Assembly: GCA_964437445.1 (NCBI GenBank)
Contig: CAYTGR010000047.1
Coordinates: 1 to 41,178, forward strand
Length of the DNA: 41,178 bases
Source of the DNA: CAYTGR01 sp964437445
GTDB lineage: Bacteria; Chloroflexota; Anaerolineae; B4-G1; SLSP01
Reading direction: 5' to 3'
Made by a program: the position numbers and the translations under genes. Below the pieces are notes generated by a model. It did not search any database, had not been told where the DNA came from, and saw only the letters and a program-made list of their open reading frames with translations. Positions 15,924 to 23,939 of this stretch are shown piece after piece; the first letter of the stretch is position 1, and every line of letters begins with the position of its first letter.

Positions 15924-17687
15924 ATGTCTGAAGCGATTCATGATCTCTTAATCCGGGGCGTTTCCGCTGCCCAGGCGCAGCGGCGGGACGAGGCGCGCTT
16001 TTACCTGGAGTGGGTGCTGCGGACCGGGCGCGCCGACCAGGAGCAGCGCGCCGAGGCGCTGTTCTGGCTGGCCGAACTTACCGAGCAACCGGAACAAAAA
16101 CGCGGCTACCTGGAAGAAATCCTGGCGGCTGATCCCTACGACTCGCGCGCGCGCCGCGCCCTGGCGATTCTGGATCGCCGGCTCAACCCGGCAGAAATCG
16201 TCAATCCCGACCGCCTGGCGCCCGGCGCGGATGCGCCCCCGGCGTGTTGCCCGCAATGCGGCGGCGCGCTGATCTTCACCGCCGACGGTCGCAACCGCCA
16301 ATGTGAACGTTGCGGCTGGCAGCCCGGCCCGGCCATCCCGCCGGAGACCCTCCTGGCCCAGGGGATCGCCGCAGTCAAAGCCGGCCAGCGCAGCGCCGGC
16401 CGGGCGCTGCTGGAGCAAATCCCCCCTGCGCCTGCGCCCCCCCTGCTCAAAATCCAGGCCTGGCTCTGGCTCACGGAGACCTATGACGATGTGGATCGCA
16501 AGCGCCGCTGCCTGGAGGCGGTCCTGGAGCTGGACCCTGACAACGCGGCGGCCCGCAAAGGCTTACAGCTGCTGGGACGCCGCCTGGAAGCGCCGGTCCC
16601 GCTCGCGCCGGAGCCGCAGACAACGCCCAACGAGGCCCCCACACTGGCAGCGCGCCGGTTTATCTGCCCCCAATGCGGGGCGCGCCTGACCTTTGCGGCC
16701 GGGAGTGGGGTGCTCCGCTGCGATTACTGCGGCCATGAGATCGCACTGGTGGAGGCGCTGCGTTCCGGGGTGGAAGTCAAGGAGCAGGATTTTTTCACCG
16801 CGATGGCGACCGCCAAGGGGCACACGCGCCCTACCGGGATGCGTTCTTTCAAATGCCAGGGCTGTGGCGCTAACTTCCTGGTTGCGCCGACCACCCTTTC
16901 GTTCACCTGCGCCTATTGCCACTCGCCCCACATCGCGGAATTGCCGGCGCGCGAGCTGATCCCGCCGGAAGGGATCATCCCCTTTGTGATCACCCAGAAA
17001 GAAGCGCAGGCCGCCTTCCACAAGTGGCTCAAGAAACATAACCTGCACGATGAAGCTCAGACCACCGCGCTGCAAGGTCTCTATTTGCCGGTCTGGACCT
17101 TTGACATCGGTGGGGTGATGAACTGGCAATGTGAAGTGCGGCGTCGGGGAGCCCTCGGCGCGGTCAGCGCCGCCGTCATGCCCACCGCGGCCGAAGCGCA
17201 GCTGGTGAGCGCCACGTTAGCCAGCGAGATGGTGCGCAGTGGCGGATTTCCCATTTTTTATAACGACATCCCGATCCCGGCCAGCCATACTCTGCCGGCT
17301 GATCTGGCGGCTGAAGTGGAGAACTGTGACCAGACGCTCCTGATCCCCTACGACGTTCACTATCTGGCCGATTGGCCGGCGGAAGTTTACGAAGTGACCG
17401 TGGGAGACGCTTCTATCGTGGCCCGCCAGCGGGCCGTGAGCGAGGCCCGCCGCAGCCTGGACCGCCGGGTGGACCCATCTATCCACGGCCAGCGCCGCAA
17501 CCAGTCTTGGAACTCAGCCGGGGTCGTGGTGGAATCTTACAAGCTGATCTTAGTCCCCATCTGGTTGACCCGTTACCGCTACCAGGAGGCTCTCTACACC
17601 GTGGTGATCAACGGCCAGCGGGGCACTGTCCGTGGCCAGGAGCCGCCGGGACTGATCAAGAAACTGTTGGGTGGATTGTTGGGGTAA
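15924..17687 (+). CDS. Triple zinc-ribbon protein with TPR-like segments, copy 1
   Basis: 587 aa, function unknown. Layout: TPR-like helical hairpins (1-90: RDEARFYLEWVLRT, QKRGYLEEILAADP); a zinc ribbon (CPQC at 109-112, CERC at 127-130); a second TPR-like block (about 140-225); a second ribbon (ICPQC ... CDYC, about 249-272); a third (KCQGC ... CAYC, about 310-333); then a C-terminal beta-rich domain (350-587) opening with GLYLPVWTFDIGG and closing near YTVVINGQRGTVRGQEPPG. The ribbons resemble TFIIB/rubredoxin-like knuckles. There is no signal peptide or clear membrane helix. It is followed 28 bp later by a homologue of the same layout, so the pair arose by tandem duplication and is likely co-transcribed. 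The ATG at 15924 has only a weak ribosome site. Confidence 0.8.
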   Translation: MSEAIHDLLIRGVSAAQAQRRDEARFYLEWVLRTGRADQEQRAEALFWLAELTEQPEQKRGYLEEILAADPYDSRARRALAILDRRLNPAEIVNPDRLAPGADAPPACCPQCGGALIFTADGRNRQCERCGWQPGPAIPPETLLAQGIAAVKAGQRSAGRALLEQIPPAPAPPLLKIQAWLWLTETYDDVDRKRRCLEAVLELDPDNAAARKGLQLLGRRLEAPVPLAPEPQTTPNEAPTLAARRFICPQCGARLTFAAGSGVLRCDYCGHEIALVEALRSGVEVKEQDFFTAMATAKGHTRPTGMRSFKCQGCGANFLVAPTTLSFTCAYCHSPHIAELPARELIPPEGIIPFVITQKEAQAAFHKWLKKHNLHDEAQTTALQGLYLPVWTFDIGGVMNWQCEVRRRGALGAVSAAVMPTAAEAQLVSATLASEMVRSGGFPIFYNDIPIPASHTLPADLAAEVENCDQTLLIPYDVHYLADWPAEVYEVTVGDASIVARQRAVSEARRSLDRRVDPSIHGQRRNQSWNSAGVVVESYKLILVPIWLTRYRYQEALYTVVINGQRGTVRGQEPPGLIKKLLGGLLG

Positions 17688-17715
17688 AATCAATGCCTGG
17701 CCGGTGAGGTGTTGC

Positions 17716-19494
17716 ATGTCAGACAGCGTTCGGGACTTGCTGGTCCGGGGGATTGCCGCCGCCCGCTCGCACTACCACGACGAAGCGCGCTTCTACCTGG
17801 AGTGGGTGCTGCGGACCAGCGACGCTGATGAAGAACAACGCAGCGAGGCGCTGATCTGGCTCGTGGAAGTGACGGATGCACCGGCCCAGAAGCGCCACTA
17901 CCTGGAAGAAATCTTGGCCGCGGATCCCTACAACGCGCGCGCCCGCCGGGTCCTGGCGCTTTTGGACGGCCGGTTGAAGCAGGAAGAAGTGGTGGATCCT
18001 GACCGGCTCGGCCAGAGTGCGGTGGAGGTCCCTGACCGCTGTCCAGAGTGCGGGGGGGCGATGATTTTCACGGCTGACGGCAAGGGCCGGCAGTGCGAGC
18101 GCTGCGGCTGGCGGCCCGGCCCGACAGTCACGCCGGAGACGTTGCTGGCGCAGGGGATCGCCGCCGCCAAAGCCGGCCGGCGCGGCGAAGCCCGCTCGCT
18201 CCTGGAGCAGGTGACGCGCGCCAACGCGCCCGCCCCGCTCAAAATCCAGGCCTGGCTCTGGCTCACCGAGACCCACGACGACGTGGACCAGAAGCGCCGC
18301 TGTTTAGAGGCCGTCCTGGCGTTGGACGCCAGCAACGCCGCGGCCCGGAAGGGGCTGCAACTGTTGAGCCGCCGGCTGGAAGCGCCTGCGCCGGCCATGG
18401 CCGAACCCCAGCTGCAACCGACAGCGCCCGCCCAGCCGGCCGCCGTCACTGCCCGGCGGTTTGTCTGCCCCCAGTGCGGTGGCCGGATGGCTTTTGCCGC
18501 CGGCACCAGCGCGCTCCGCTGTGATTACTGCGGCCACCAGGAATCGTTGGTGGAGGCGCTCCGCTCCGGCGTGGAGGTGACGGAGCAGGATTTTCTCGTC
18601 ACCATGGCGACGGCCAAGGGGCACACCCGCCCGACCGGGATGCGCTCTTTCAAGTGCCAGGGCTGCGGCGCGAATTTTCTGGTCCCGCAGGAAACCCTCT
18701 CCCTCACGTGTGCCTACTGCGGTTCCGCTCATGCGGTGGAACTGCCTACGCGCGAGCTGATCCCGCCGGAAGGGATCATCCCCTTTGTGCTCACCCAGGA
18801 TGAGGCGCAAACCGCCTTTCGCGAATGGTTGAAAAAGCGCAAATTGCGCGAGGAGGCTCAGACCACCGCGCTGCAAGGTCTCTATTTGCCGGTGTGGACT
18901 TTTGACATCGGGGGTGAAGTGCGCTGGCAGTGCGAAGTGACGCAGCGGCGCAGCGGACTGGCCGGCGCTATCGGCGCGGCGGCCGTTTCTCCGACTGCTG
19001 GGCTGATGGAGTTGGGCGGTGCGCTGAGCAATCAATCGGTGCGCAAGGGCGAGGTCCCGGTTTTCTACAATGACCTGCTGGTAACGGCCAGCCATACGCT
19101 GCCGGCCGACCTGGTGGCAGAACTGGATAACTTTGAAGGCGCGATTATCGTCCCTTACGAAGAGCGTTACCTGGCTAACTGGCCCGCCGAGGTCTACCAG
19201 GTGACCGTCTCAGATGCCTCCATTGTGGCGCGCCAAAAGGCGGTGGCGCTGGCCCGGCGCTCCATAGGGATCCAGATTGAGGTCTCCGTCAGCGGTGAAG
19301 TCCAGAACTTGCACTGGAGCTCCGCCGGCATGGTGGTGGAGTCGTACAAGCTGATTCTGGTGCCCCTCTGGCTGGCGCGGTATCGGTTCCGTGACGCCCT
19401 CTACACCGTCGTCATCAACGGCCAACGTGGTAGCGTCCGGGGGCAGGAGCCGCCAGGACTGGTGAAGAAGCTGCTGGGGGGCCTGTTGGGGTAG
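17716..19494 (+). CDS. Triple zinc-ribbon protein with TPR-like segments, copy 2
   Basis: 592 aa, colinear with copy 1 along its whole length and identical at most positions by eye (for example KGHTRPTGMRSFKCQGCGAN and ELIPPEGIIPFV are shared). All three CxxC pairs are kept. The variable parts are the inter-domain linkers, the segment about 410-450 and acidic or basic patches, as expected for diverging paralogues. I prefer the ATG at 17716 to the in-frame ATG at 17671, which lies inside the 3' end of copy 1; GAGG six bases upstream supports it. It may interact with its paralogue as a heteromer. Function unknown; zinc binding is secure from the motifs. Confidence 0.8.
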   Translation: MSDSVRDLLVRGIAAARSHYHDEARFYLEWVLRTSDADEEQRSEALIWLVEVTDAPAQKRHYLEEILAADPYNARARRVLALLDGRLKQEEVVDPDRLGQSAVEVPDRCPECGGAMIFTADGKGRQCERCGWRPGPTVTPETLLAQGIAAAKAGRRGEARSLLEQVTRANAPAPLKIQAWLWLTETHDDVDQKRRCLEAVLALDASNAAARKGLQLLSRRLEAPAPAMAEPQLQPTAPAQPAAVTARRFVCPQCGGRMAFAAGTSALRCDYCGHQESLVEALRSGVEVTEQDFLVTMATAKGHTRPTGMRSFKCQGCGANFLVPQETLSLTCAYCGSAHAVELPTRELIPPEGIIPFVLTQDEAQTAFREWLKKRKLREEAQTTALQGLYLPVWTFDIGGEVRWQCEVTQRRSGLAGAIGAAAVSPTAGLMELGGALSNQSVRKGEVPVFYNDLLVTASHTLPADLVAELDNFEGAIIVPYEERYLANWPAEVYQVTVSDASIVARQKAVALARRSIGIQIEVSVSGEVQNLHWSSAGMVVESYKLILVPLWLARYRFRDALYTVVINGQRGSVRGQEPPGLVKKLLGGLLG

Positions 19495-19563
19495 CGAATC
19501 AAGAAGAAATCAAAAATCAGCGACCGGGTGACAGGCTGGCTGATTGACTCAGAGGAGGTGGGC

Positions 19564-21288
19564 ATGGAACGGGAGGCTTTCTTGCATTTACTGGCGGTGG
19601 CGCGGGGGGATGAACCGGCGGATCTGATTTTACGGGGTGGCCGCGTGGTCAACGTCTTTACCGGTGAGGTGGAGGCCACTGACGTGGTCATCGCCGGCGA
19701 ACGGATTGCTGCCGTGAGCACCGGCTACGCCGCCCGCGCGGAGCTGGACCTGGGCGGGCAGTTCGTCACGCCGGGGTTGATAGATGGTCACGTGCACGTG
19801 GAATCCTCCATGGTCAGCCCGCCGCAGTTTGCGCGGGCGGTGGTCCCGCACGGCACGACCACCGTCATCTCCGACCCCCATGAGATCGCCAACGTGGCCG
19901 GCGCGGCCGGTATCCGTTACATGATTGAGGCTTCGCATGGCCTGCCGTTGACCATCTTCATCAACCTGCCCTCCTGCGTCCCGGCTACCTCCATGGGGAC
20001 GGCCGGGGCGGTCCTGGAGGCGGAGAACTTGCTGGCGCTGGCCGGGGAGGAGCGCGTCTTGGGGTTGGCGGAATTTATGAACGTCCCCGGCGCGGTTCTG
20101 GGCTTACCCGGCGCACTGGAGAAGTTGCTGGCCTTCCAGGGGCGGCACATTGATGGGCACGCGCCCGCCGTCACCGGGAAGTGGTTGCAGGCCTATCTGG
20201 CGGCCGGCCCCTCTACCGACCACGAGAGCATGACGGCGGACGAAGCGCGGGAGAAGGTGCGCGGCGGGATGTATGTCCTGGTCCGCGAGTCCACCGCCGC
20301 CAAGAACCTGCACGCCCTGCTGCCTGCCATCACGCCGGAAAACGCCCGCCGTTTCGCCTTCGGCACCGACGACCGGCATCCGGCCGACTTGCTGGATGAG
20401 GGCCATCTGGATTACCTGATCCGCCTGGCCGTGGCGGCGGGGTTGGATCCCATCACGGCTGTGCAGCTGGCGACGCTCAACGCCGCCGAGGCCTTCGGTT
20501 TGCGTGACCGGGGGGCCGTCGCGCCGGGCCGCCGCGCCGACCTGGTGGTGGTCCCGGACCTGCACGATTTCCGCGCCGCGCAGGTCCTGGCCGGTGGGCG
20601 TCTGGTGGCGCAGGCAGGCGCGCCGGTGGGCGCGTGGCCGCTGCCAACGCCCGATGATACGGCTGTGCGCGGCTCGGTGCACGTAGACCTGGCGGCGCTC
20701 TCGTTCCGCATCCCGGCCCAGGGACGGCGGCTGCGCGTCGTGGGGCTGATCCCCGATCAGGTAGCGACCGGGCATCTCGTGTTGGATGCGACCCTCGTGG
20801 ACGGGGAGGCCGTCGCCGACGTGGGCCGCGACCTGCTCAAGCTGGCCGTCGTGGAGCGCCATCACGGGACCGGCCGCGTGGGGCTGGGCTTCGTGCAGGG
20901 GCTGGGGCTCCAGCGCGGGGCCATTGCCGGCAGCGTCGGCCATGACGCGCACAATCTCACCGTTGCCGGCGCCGACGACGTCTCCATGCTGACCGCCGTC
21001 CGCGCCGTCCAGGAGCTTGGCGGCGGGCTGGTCGCGGCGCTGGGCGATGCGGTGCTGGGCAGCGTCCCGTTGCCCATCGCCGGGCTGATGTCGGACCAAC
21101 CGGTGGAGGTGGTGCGTCAGCAGATGGATACCTTGCTGCACGCTGCGCGCGCGCTTGGCTCGCCGTTGCATGATCCCTTCATGCAATTGGGCTTCTTAGC
21201 GTTAGAGGTGATCCCCCAGCTGAAGCTGACCGATCGCGGGCTGGTGGACGTGGAGCAGTTTGATTTCGTGCCGCTGTGGGTAGAGTAA
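19564..21288 (+). CDS. ade: Adenine deaminase
   Basis: 574 aa, the normal length for the amidohydrolase-type adenine deaminase (Ade/YerA group), which converts adenine to hypoxanthine and ammonia. Metal ligands are visible in GLIDGHVHVESSM (His76, His78), with family motifs TTVISDPHEIANV, INLPSCVPATSMGTAGA, GHAPAVTG and FGTDDRHPADLL. The C-terminal domain has GSVGHDAHNLTVAGAD and the PLPIAGLMSD motif. GGAGG five bases upstream fixes the ATG at 19564. Its product would feed the molybdenum hydroxylase encoded at 28739-32584. It is followed after 30 bp by a HEAT-repeat gene, with which it may be co-transcribed. Confidence 0.95.
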   Translation: MEREAFLHLLAVARGDEPADLILRGGRVVNVFTGEVEATDVVIAGERIAAVSTGYAARAELDLGGQFVTPGLIDGHVHVESSMVSPPQFARAVVPHGTTTVISDPHEIANVAGAAGIRYMIEASHGLPLTIFINLPSCVPATSMGTAGAVLEAENLLALAGEERVLGLAEFMNVPGAVLGLPGALEKLLAFQGRHIDGHAPAVTGKWLQAYLAAGPSTDHESMTADEAREKVRGGMYVLVRESTAAKNLHALLPAITPENARRFAFGTDDRHPADLLDEGHLDYLIRLAVAAGLDPITAVQLATLNAAEAFGLRDRGAVAPGRRADLVVVPDLHDFRAAQVLAGGRLVAQAGAPVGAWPLPTPDDTAVRGSVHVDLAALSFRIPAQGRRLRVVGLIPDQVATGHLVLDATLVDGEAVADVGRDLLKLAVVERHHGTGRVGLGFVQGLGLQRGAIAGSVGHDAHNLTVAGADDVSMLTAVRAVQELGGGLVAALGDAVLGSVPLPIAGLMSDQPVEVVRQQMDTLLHAARALGSPLHDPFMQLGFLALEVIPQLKLTDRGLVDVEQFDFVPLWVE

Positions 21289-21318
21289 GCGGCCCATTCG
21301 GCGATCAGGAGGGCGGCC

Positions 21319-22641
21319 GTGACAATTCGGTGTCCTTTTTGTAAAGGGGGTGGCAGCGTGCTCTGCTCTCGTTGTGAGGGCAGCGGCCATGTCCGGCAGG
21401 GAGCTGAAGACGAGAAATGTGATACCTGCGGCGGGACAGGGCGCATTGCCTGTGCGACCTGTGGCGGGGAGGGCAAGGTCCTCAGAGATAGCACCCAATA
21501 TGGCAACGTGGAGGAACTCAAGGCCCAACGGGATTGCCCGGGCCTGCTCCAGTCGTTGAGTTACCGGCGAGCCGACGATCCGTGGAGCGGTTATATCCGC
21601 GCGGCTGCTGCCGAAGCCCTGGGCACGTTGGGGGACACGCGCGCCGTGGCGCCGCTCATCGCAGCCCTCCACGACGAGGTCACACCGGTGCGGCAGGCGG
21701 CCACCGCGGCCCTGGGCAAGCTCGGCGACTCACGGGCGGTGGCCCCGCTGCTGGCTATTTTCCCGGCTCAGGACCAGCCGGTTCGGCTGGAGATTGTGTT
21801 TGCCCTGGGCAAGCTGGGTGACGTGCAGGCGGTGCCGTTGCTCACCGCCGCGCTCCGCGACGAGGATGGCGACGTCCGGTGGGGGGCCGCGAGAGCCCTG
21901 GCCAAAATCGGCGGCCCCGCCGTGGATTCGCTGCGCGCCGCCCTTACCGATGAAGCGGTCTCCGTGCGTGAGGCGGCTGCCTGGGCGTTGATCAAAATTG
22001 GAGCCCCGGCCGTGGCTGCGCTCATCGCTGCGCTCAAAGAGGATCGTGGGGATGAGAGCGTGGCCAAGGCGCTGGTCTGGATCGGGGAACCGGCGGTGGA
22101 ACCGCTCTGTACGGTGCTCCAGGAGGCAAGCCCGCGCGTGCGGCGGGCCGCCGCCAAAGCGTTGGGTGAGATCGCCAACGGGCGGGCGTTAGAGCCGCTG
22201 GGAGCTGCCCTGGCTACGGATGAGGTGTCTGATGTGCGCGCTACCGCGGCGGAAGCCCTGGGGGCGTTGCATGATCCCCGGGCCGTCGCGGGATTGAGCG
22301 CTGCCCTCAAGGATGAAGCGCGGGACGTGCGGCGGGCGGCCGCTGAAGCGTTAGGCAAGCTCGGCGATCCGGGGGCTGTGGAGCCATTGATTATCGCCCT
22401 CAACGATAGCGCCTGGGTGGTAGGGGAGGCGGCCGCCAGGGCGCTGGGCGAGCTCGGCGATGAGCGGGCGGTGCGGCCGCTTGCCGTGCTGGTGGATGCC
22501 GGGCCTGCTCAGAGCCGCCAGGCGGCCACGACCGAGACCGATATTTTCTGTGGGGCGACCAGTCTTGCCCGACTGGTGGGGACCGAACGCCTTTACCGGG
22601 CGGCTCAGGAAGCGCTGGAAAAAATCCGTGGCCGTTCTTGA
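21319..22641 (+). CDS. HEAT-repeat protein with DnaJ-type zinc-ribbon head
   Basis: 440 aa from a GTG start preceded by AGGAGGG. Residues 1-55 hold four CxxC(x)G motifs (CPFCKGGG, CSRCEGSG, CDTCGGTG, CATCGGEG) like the DnaJ central zinc domain. From about 90 onward are roughly ten HEAT / PBS-lyase-type repeats of about 31 residues, each of the form VRxAAAxALGxLGDxRAVxPLxxAL. Such solenoids are protein-binding scaffolds; the E/F-type phycobilin lyase activity of some relatives is not implied. The end is less regular (TDIFCGATSLARLVGTERLY). Combining a DnaJ zinc head with HEAT repeats suggests a chaperone-like or adaptor role, which is inference. It follows ade by 30 bp. Confidence 0.85.
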   Translation: MTIRCPFCKGGGSVLCSRCEGSGHVRQGAEDEKCDTCGGTGRIACATCGGEGKVLRDSTQYGNVEELKAQRDCPGLLQSLSYRRADDPWSGYIRAAAAEALGTLGDTRAVAPLIAALHDEVTPVRQAATAALGKLGDSRAVAPLLAIFPAQDQPVRLEIVFALGKLGDVQAVPLLTAALRDEDGDVRWGAARALAKIGGPAVDSLRAALTDEAVSVREAAAWALIKIGAPAVAALIAALKEDRGDESVAKALVWIGEPAVEPLCTVLQEASPRVRRAAAKALGEIANGRALEPLGAALATDEVSDVRATAAEALGALHDPRAVAGLSAALKDEARDVRRAAAEALGKLGDPGAVEPLIIALNDSAWVVGEAAARALGELGDERAVRPLAVLVDAGPAQSRQAATTETDIFCGATSLARLVGTERLYRAAQEALEKIRGRS

Positions 22642-22763
22642 GGTGCCATGGCCCCGTCTGGATGGGATGATTGTCCCGCCGCGTGCGCGGGCAGGCCATA
22701 CGGCTCGTTGCCGAAGTGCCGGCGTCCCTGGCACACCCTGGCATTTTATGAAAATCCTTACAG

Positions 22764-22774
22764 TTGTCTGACAA
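22764..22774. promoter_or_regulatory. Palindrome TTGTC-T-GACAA, GntR/FadR-like operator candidate
   Basis: A perfect 5-bp inverted repeat matching the core TNGTNNNACNA bound by FadR-subfamily GntR regulators. It lies 16 bp upstream of the -35 box of the next promoter. No regulator gene is in the window, so the assignment is by pattern only. Confidence 0.4.
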
Positions 22775-22790
22775 TAAACGATCAAATGTC

Positions 22791-22819
22791 TTGACAAACG
22801 CCAGCAAGTTGGCTACAAT
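22791..22819 (+). promoter_or_regulatory. Strong sigma70-type promoter (TTGACA-17-TACAAT)
   Basis: Consensus TTGACA (22791-22796), exactly 17 bp, then TACAAT (22814-22819). Transcription should start near 22826, giving a leader of about 115 nt ahead of the DUF2877 gene and probably reading on into glgP. Confidence 0.75.
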
Positions 22820-22840
22820 GATAAGGGATCGTGATTTTAG

Positions 22841-22863
22841 GGAATGTGGGGGGCGCACATTCC
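22841..22863 (+). promoter_or_regulatory. Leader stem-loop flanked by direct repeats
   Basis: GGAATGTG (22841-22848) and CACATTCC (22856-22863) form a perfect 8-bp stem around a G-rich 7-nt loop just after the predicted transcription start. The 8-mer GGATCGTG occurs on both sides (22826-22833 and 22877-22884). No T-run follows, so it is not a simple terminator; it may be a regulatory or stabilising leader element. Confidence 0.4.
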
Positions 22864-22942
22864 GAGAACAGGTCTTGGATCGTGTACATTGCCGCGGCGA
22901 ATATCGGCTGGGTTGATCAGGCGATTGGCTTCACACCGGTAG

Positions 22943-23914
22943 ATGAGCCGGATGCAACGAAGCCAGATCAGTGGCACAAAGCCTCCCGGGTTTCCTCAGT
23001 TTTTTTCTGCGCAAGAAATTCAGGGGGCTTTCAGTCCTCATGCCCGCTGGATCTCTCACAGGGTCACTTTGACAGGCCGGGCTGTCTCTGTTTGTTCCAT
23101 TAGCCGTCCGGCCTGGGAAATTCTCCAGGCCGGGCCTGCCGAGGCGCAGGTCCTCGGCGTTTTTCAACGTTCGTTGGATCTGCTGGTCGGGGAGCGGGTT
23201 TTGGCCCTGGTTTGCCCTGACTTGCTCAATGGACCTTTCCACATGGTCTTAGAGTGTCTGCCCGCAGTCCCGTTACCCCAGCGAGTCCCCTGGTCGTGGG
23301 AGCCGGACGGACTGCAGCTGGGACCCTGGCGGTTGTGGTGGGCGCGCCCGCCGGTACTTTGGGAGCCGCGACCTCCTTGGGAGGCTTTGACTCTGACTCC
23401 TGCCGCCCTGGCCCTGCTCCGGCCCGTCGTCATGGCGGCCGCCCAGGTACGGCGCTCGGTAGTGAGCGCGGTGGGGTTGGGCGAGCCGGTGCCGCGAGTG
23501 GCGGCGCTGGGGCGCGCGTTGGTCGCCGGTGACCCCGAGGCGGTGACGCGCGCGGCGGCTGCGCTGGCGGGCTGGGGCCCCGGTTTGACGCCCTCCGGCG
23601 ATGATTTCTTAGCGGGGGTCATGCTGGGGCTGTGGGCGGTCGGTGACCGGTGGCCGGTGTCGGCGACGCTTTGCCCGCTGCTCTACGAAGCGGCCGCCCC
23701 GCGCACGACGCGGTTGAGTCGGGCTTTTCTGGCGGCTGCCCGCGACGGGCTGGCCGACGAGCGCTGGCATACGCTGCTTCAGGCCTTAGGGGCTGGGGAG
23801 CCCGAGCCGGTGGTCCGGGCGGCGCGGGCCATCCTGGCTTTTGGAGCCACCTCGGGGTTGGATATGTTGACCGGATTTGAATGGCTGGTGCACAACTTTG
23901 GAGCGACCCGGTAA
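22943..23914 (+). CDS. DUF2877 protein, AllH/YlbF-like
   Basis: 323 aa as called. The diagnostic DUF2877 motif is in the second half (WGPGLTPSGDDFLAGVMLGLW), followed by family-like TTRLSRAFLAAARDGLADERWH and FGATSGLDMLTGF. In E. coli the DUF2877 protein YlbF (AllH) is one of three subunits, with FdrA (AllF) and YlbE (AllG), of oxamate transcarbamylase, which makes carbamoyl phosphate and oxamate from oxalurate during anaerobic allantoin use. An AllF-like gene ends this window 16 kb away. The N-terminus is uncertain: the first 40-60 residues do not look like the family and no good ribosome site precedes 22943 or the ATG at 22952, so the true start may lie downstream. glgP follows after 25 bp. 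Confidence 0.78.
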   Translation: MSRMQRSQISGTKPPGFPQFFSAQEIQGAFSPHARWISHRVTLTGRAVSVCSISRPAWEILQAGPAEAQVLGVFQRSLDLLVGERVLALVCPDLLNGPFHMVLECLPAVPLPQRVPWSWEPDGLQLGPWRLWWARPPVLWEPRPPWEALTLTPAALALLRPVVMAAAQVRRSVVSAVGLGEPVPRVAALGRALVAGDPEAVTRAAAALAGWGPGLTPSGDDFLAGVMLGLWAVGDRWPVSATLCPLLYEAAAPRTTRLSRAFLAAARDGLADERWHTLLQALGAGEPEPVVRAARAILAFGATSGLDMLTGFEWLVHNFGATR

Positions 23915-23939
23915 GCTGCCATCTCAGGTCAGGGGGTAA

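Noticed and set aside
22831..23103. Small 90-codon gene from the GTG at 22831
   Set aside because: It begins inside the predicted leader hairpin region, lacks a ribosome site and overlaps the start of the DUF2877 gene.
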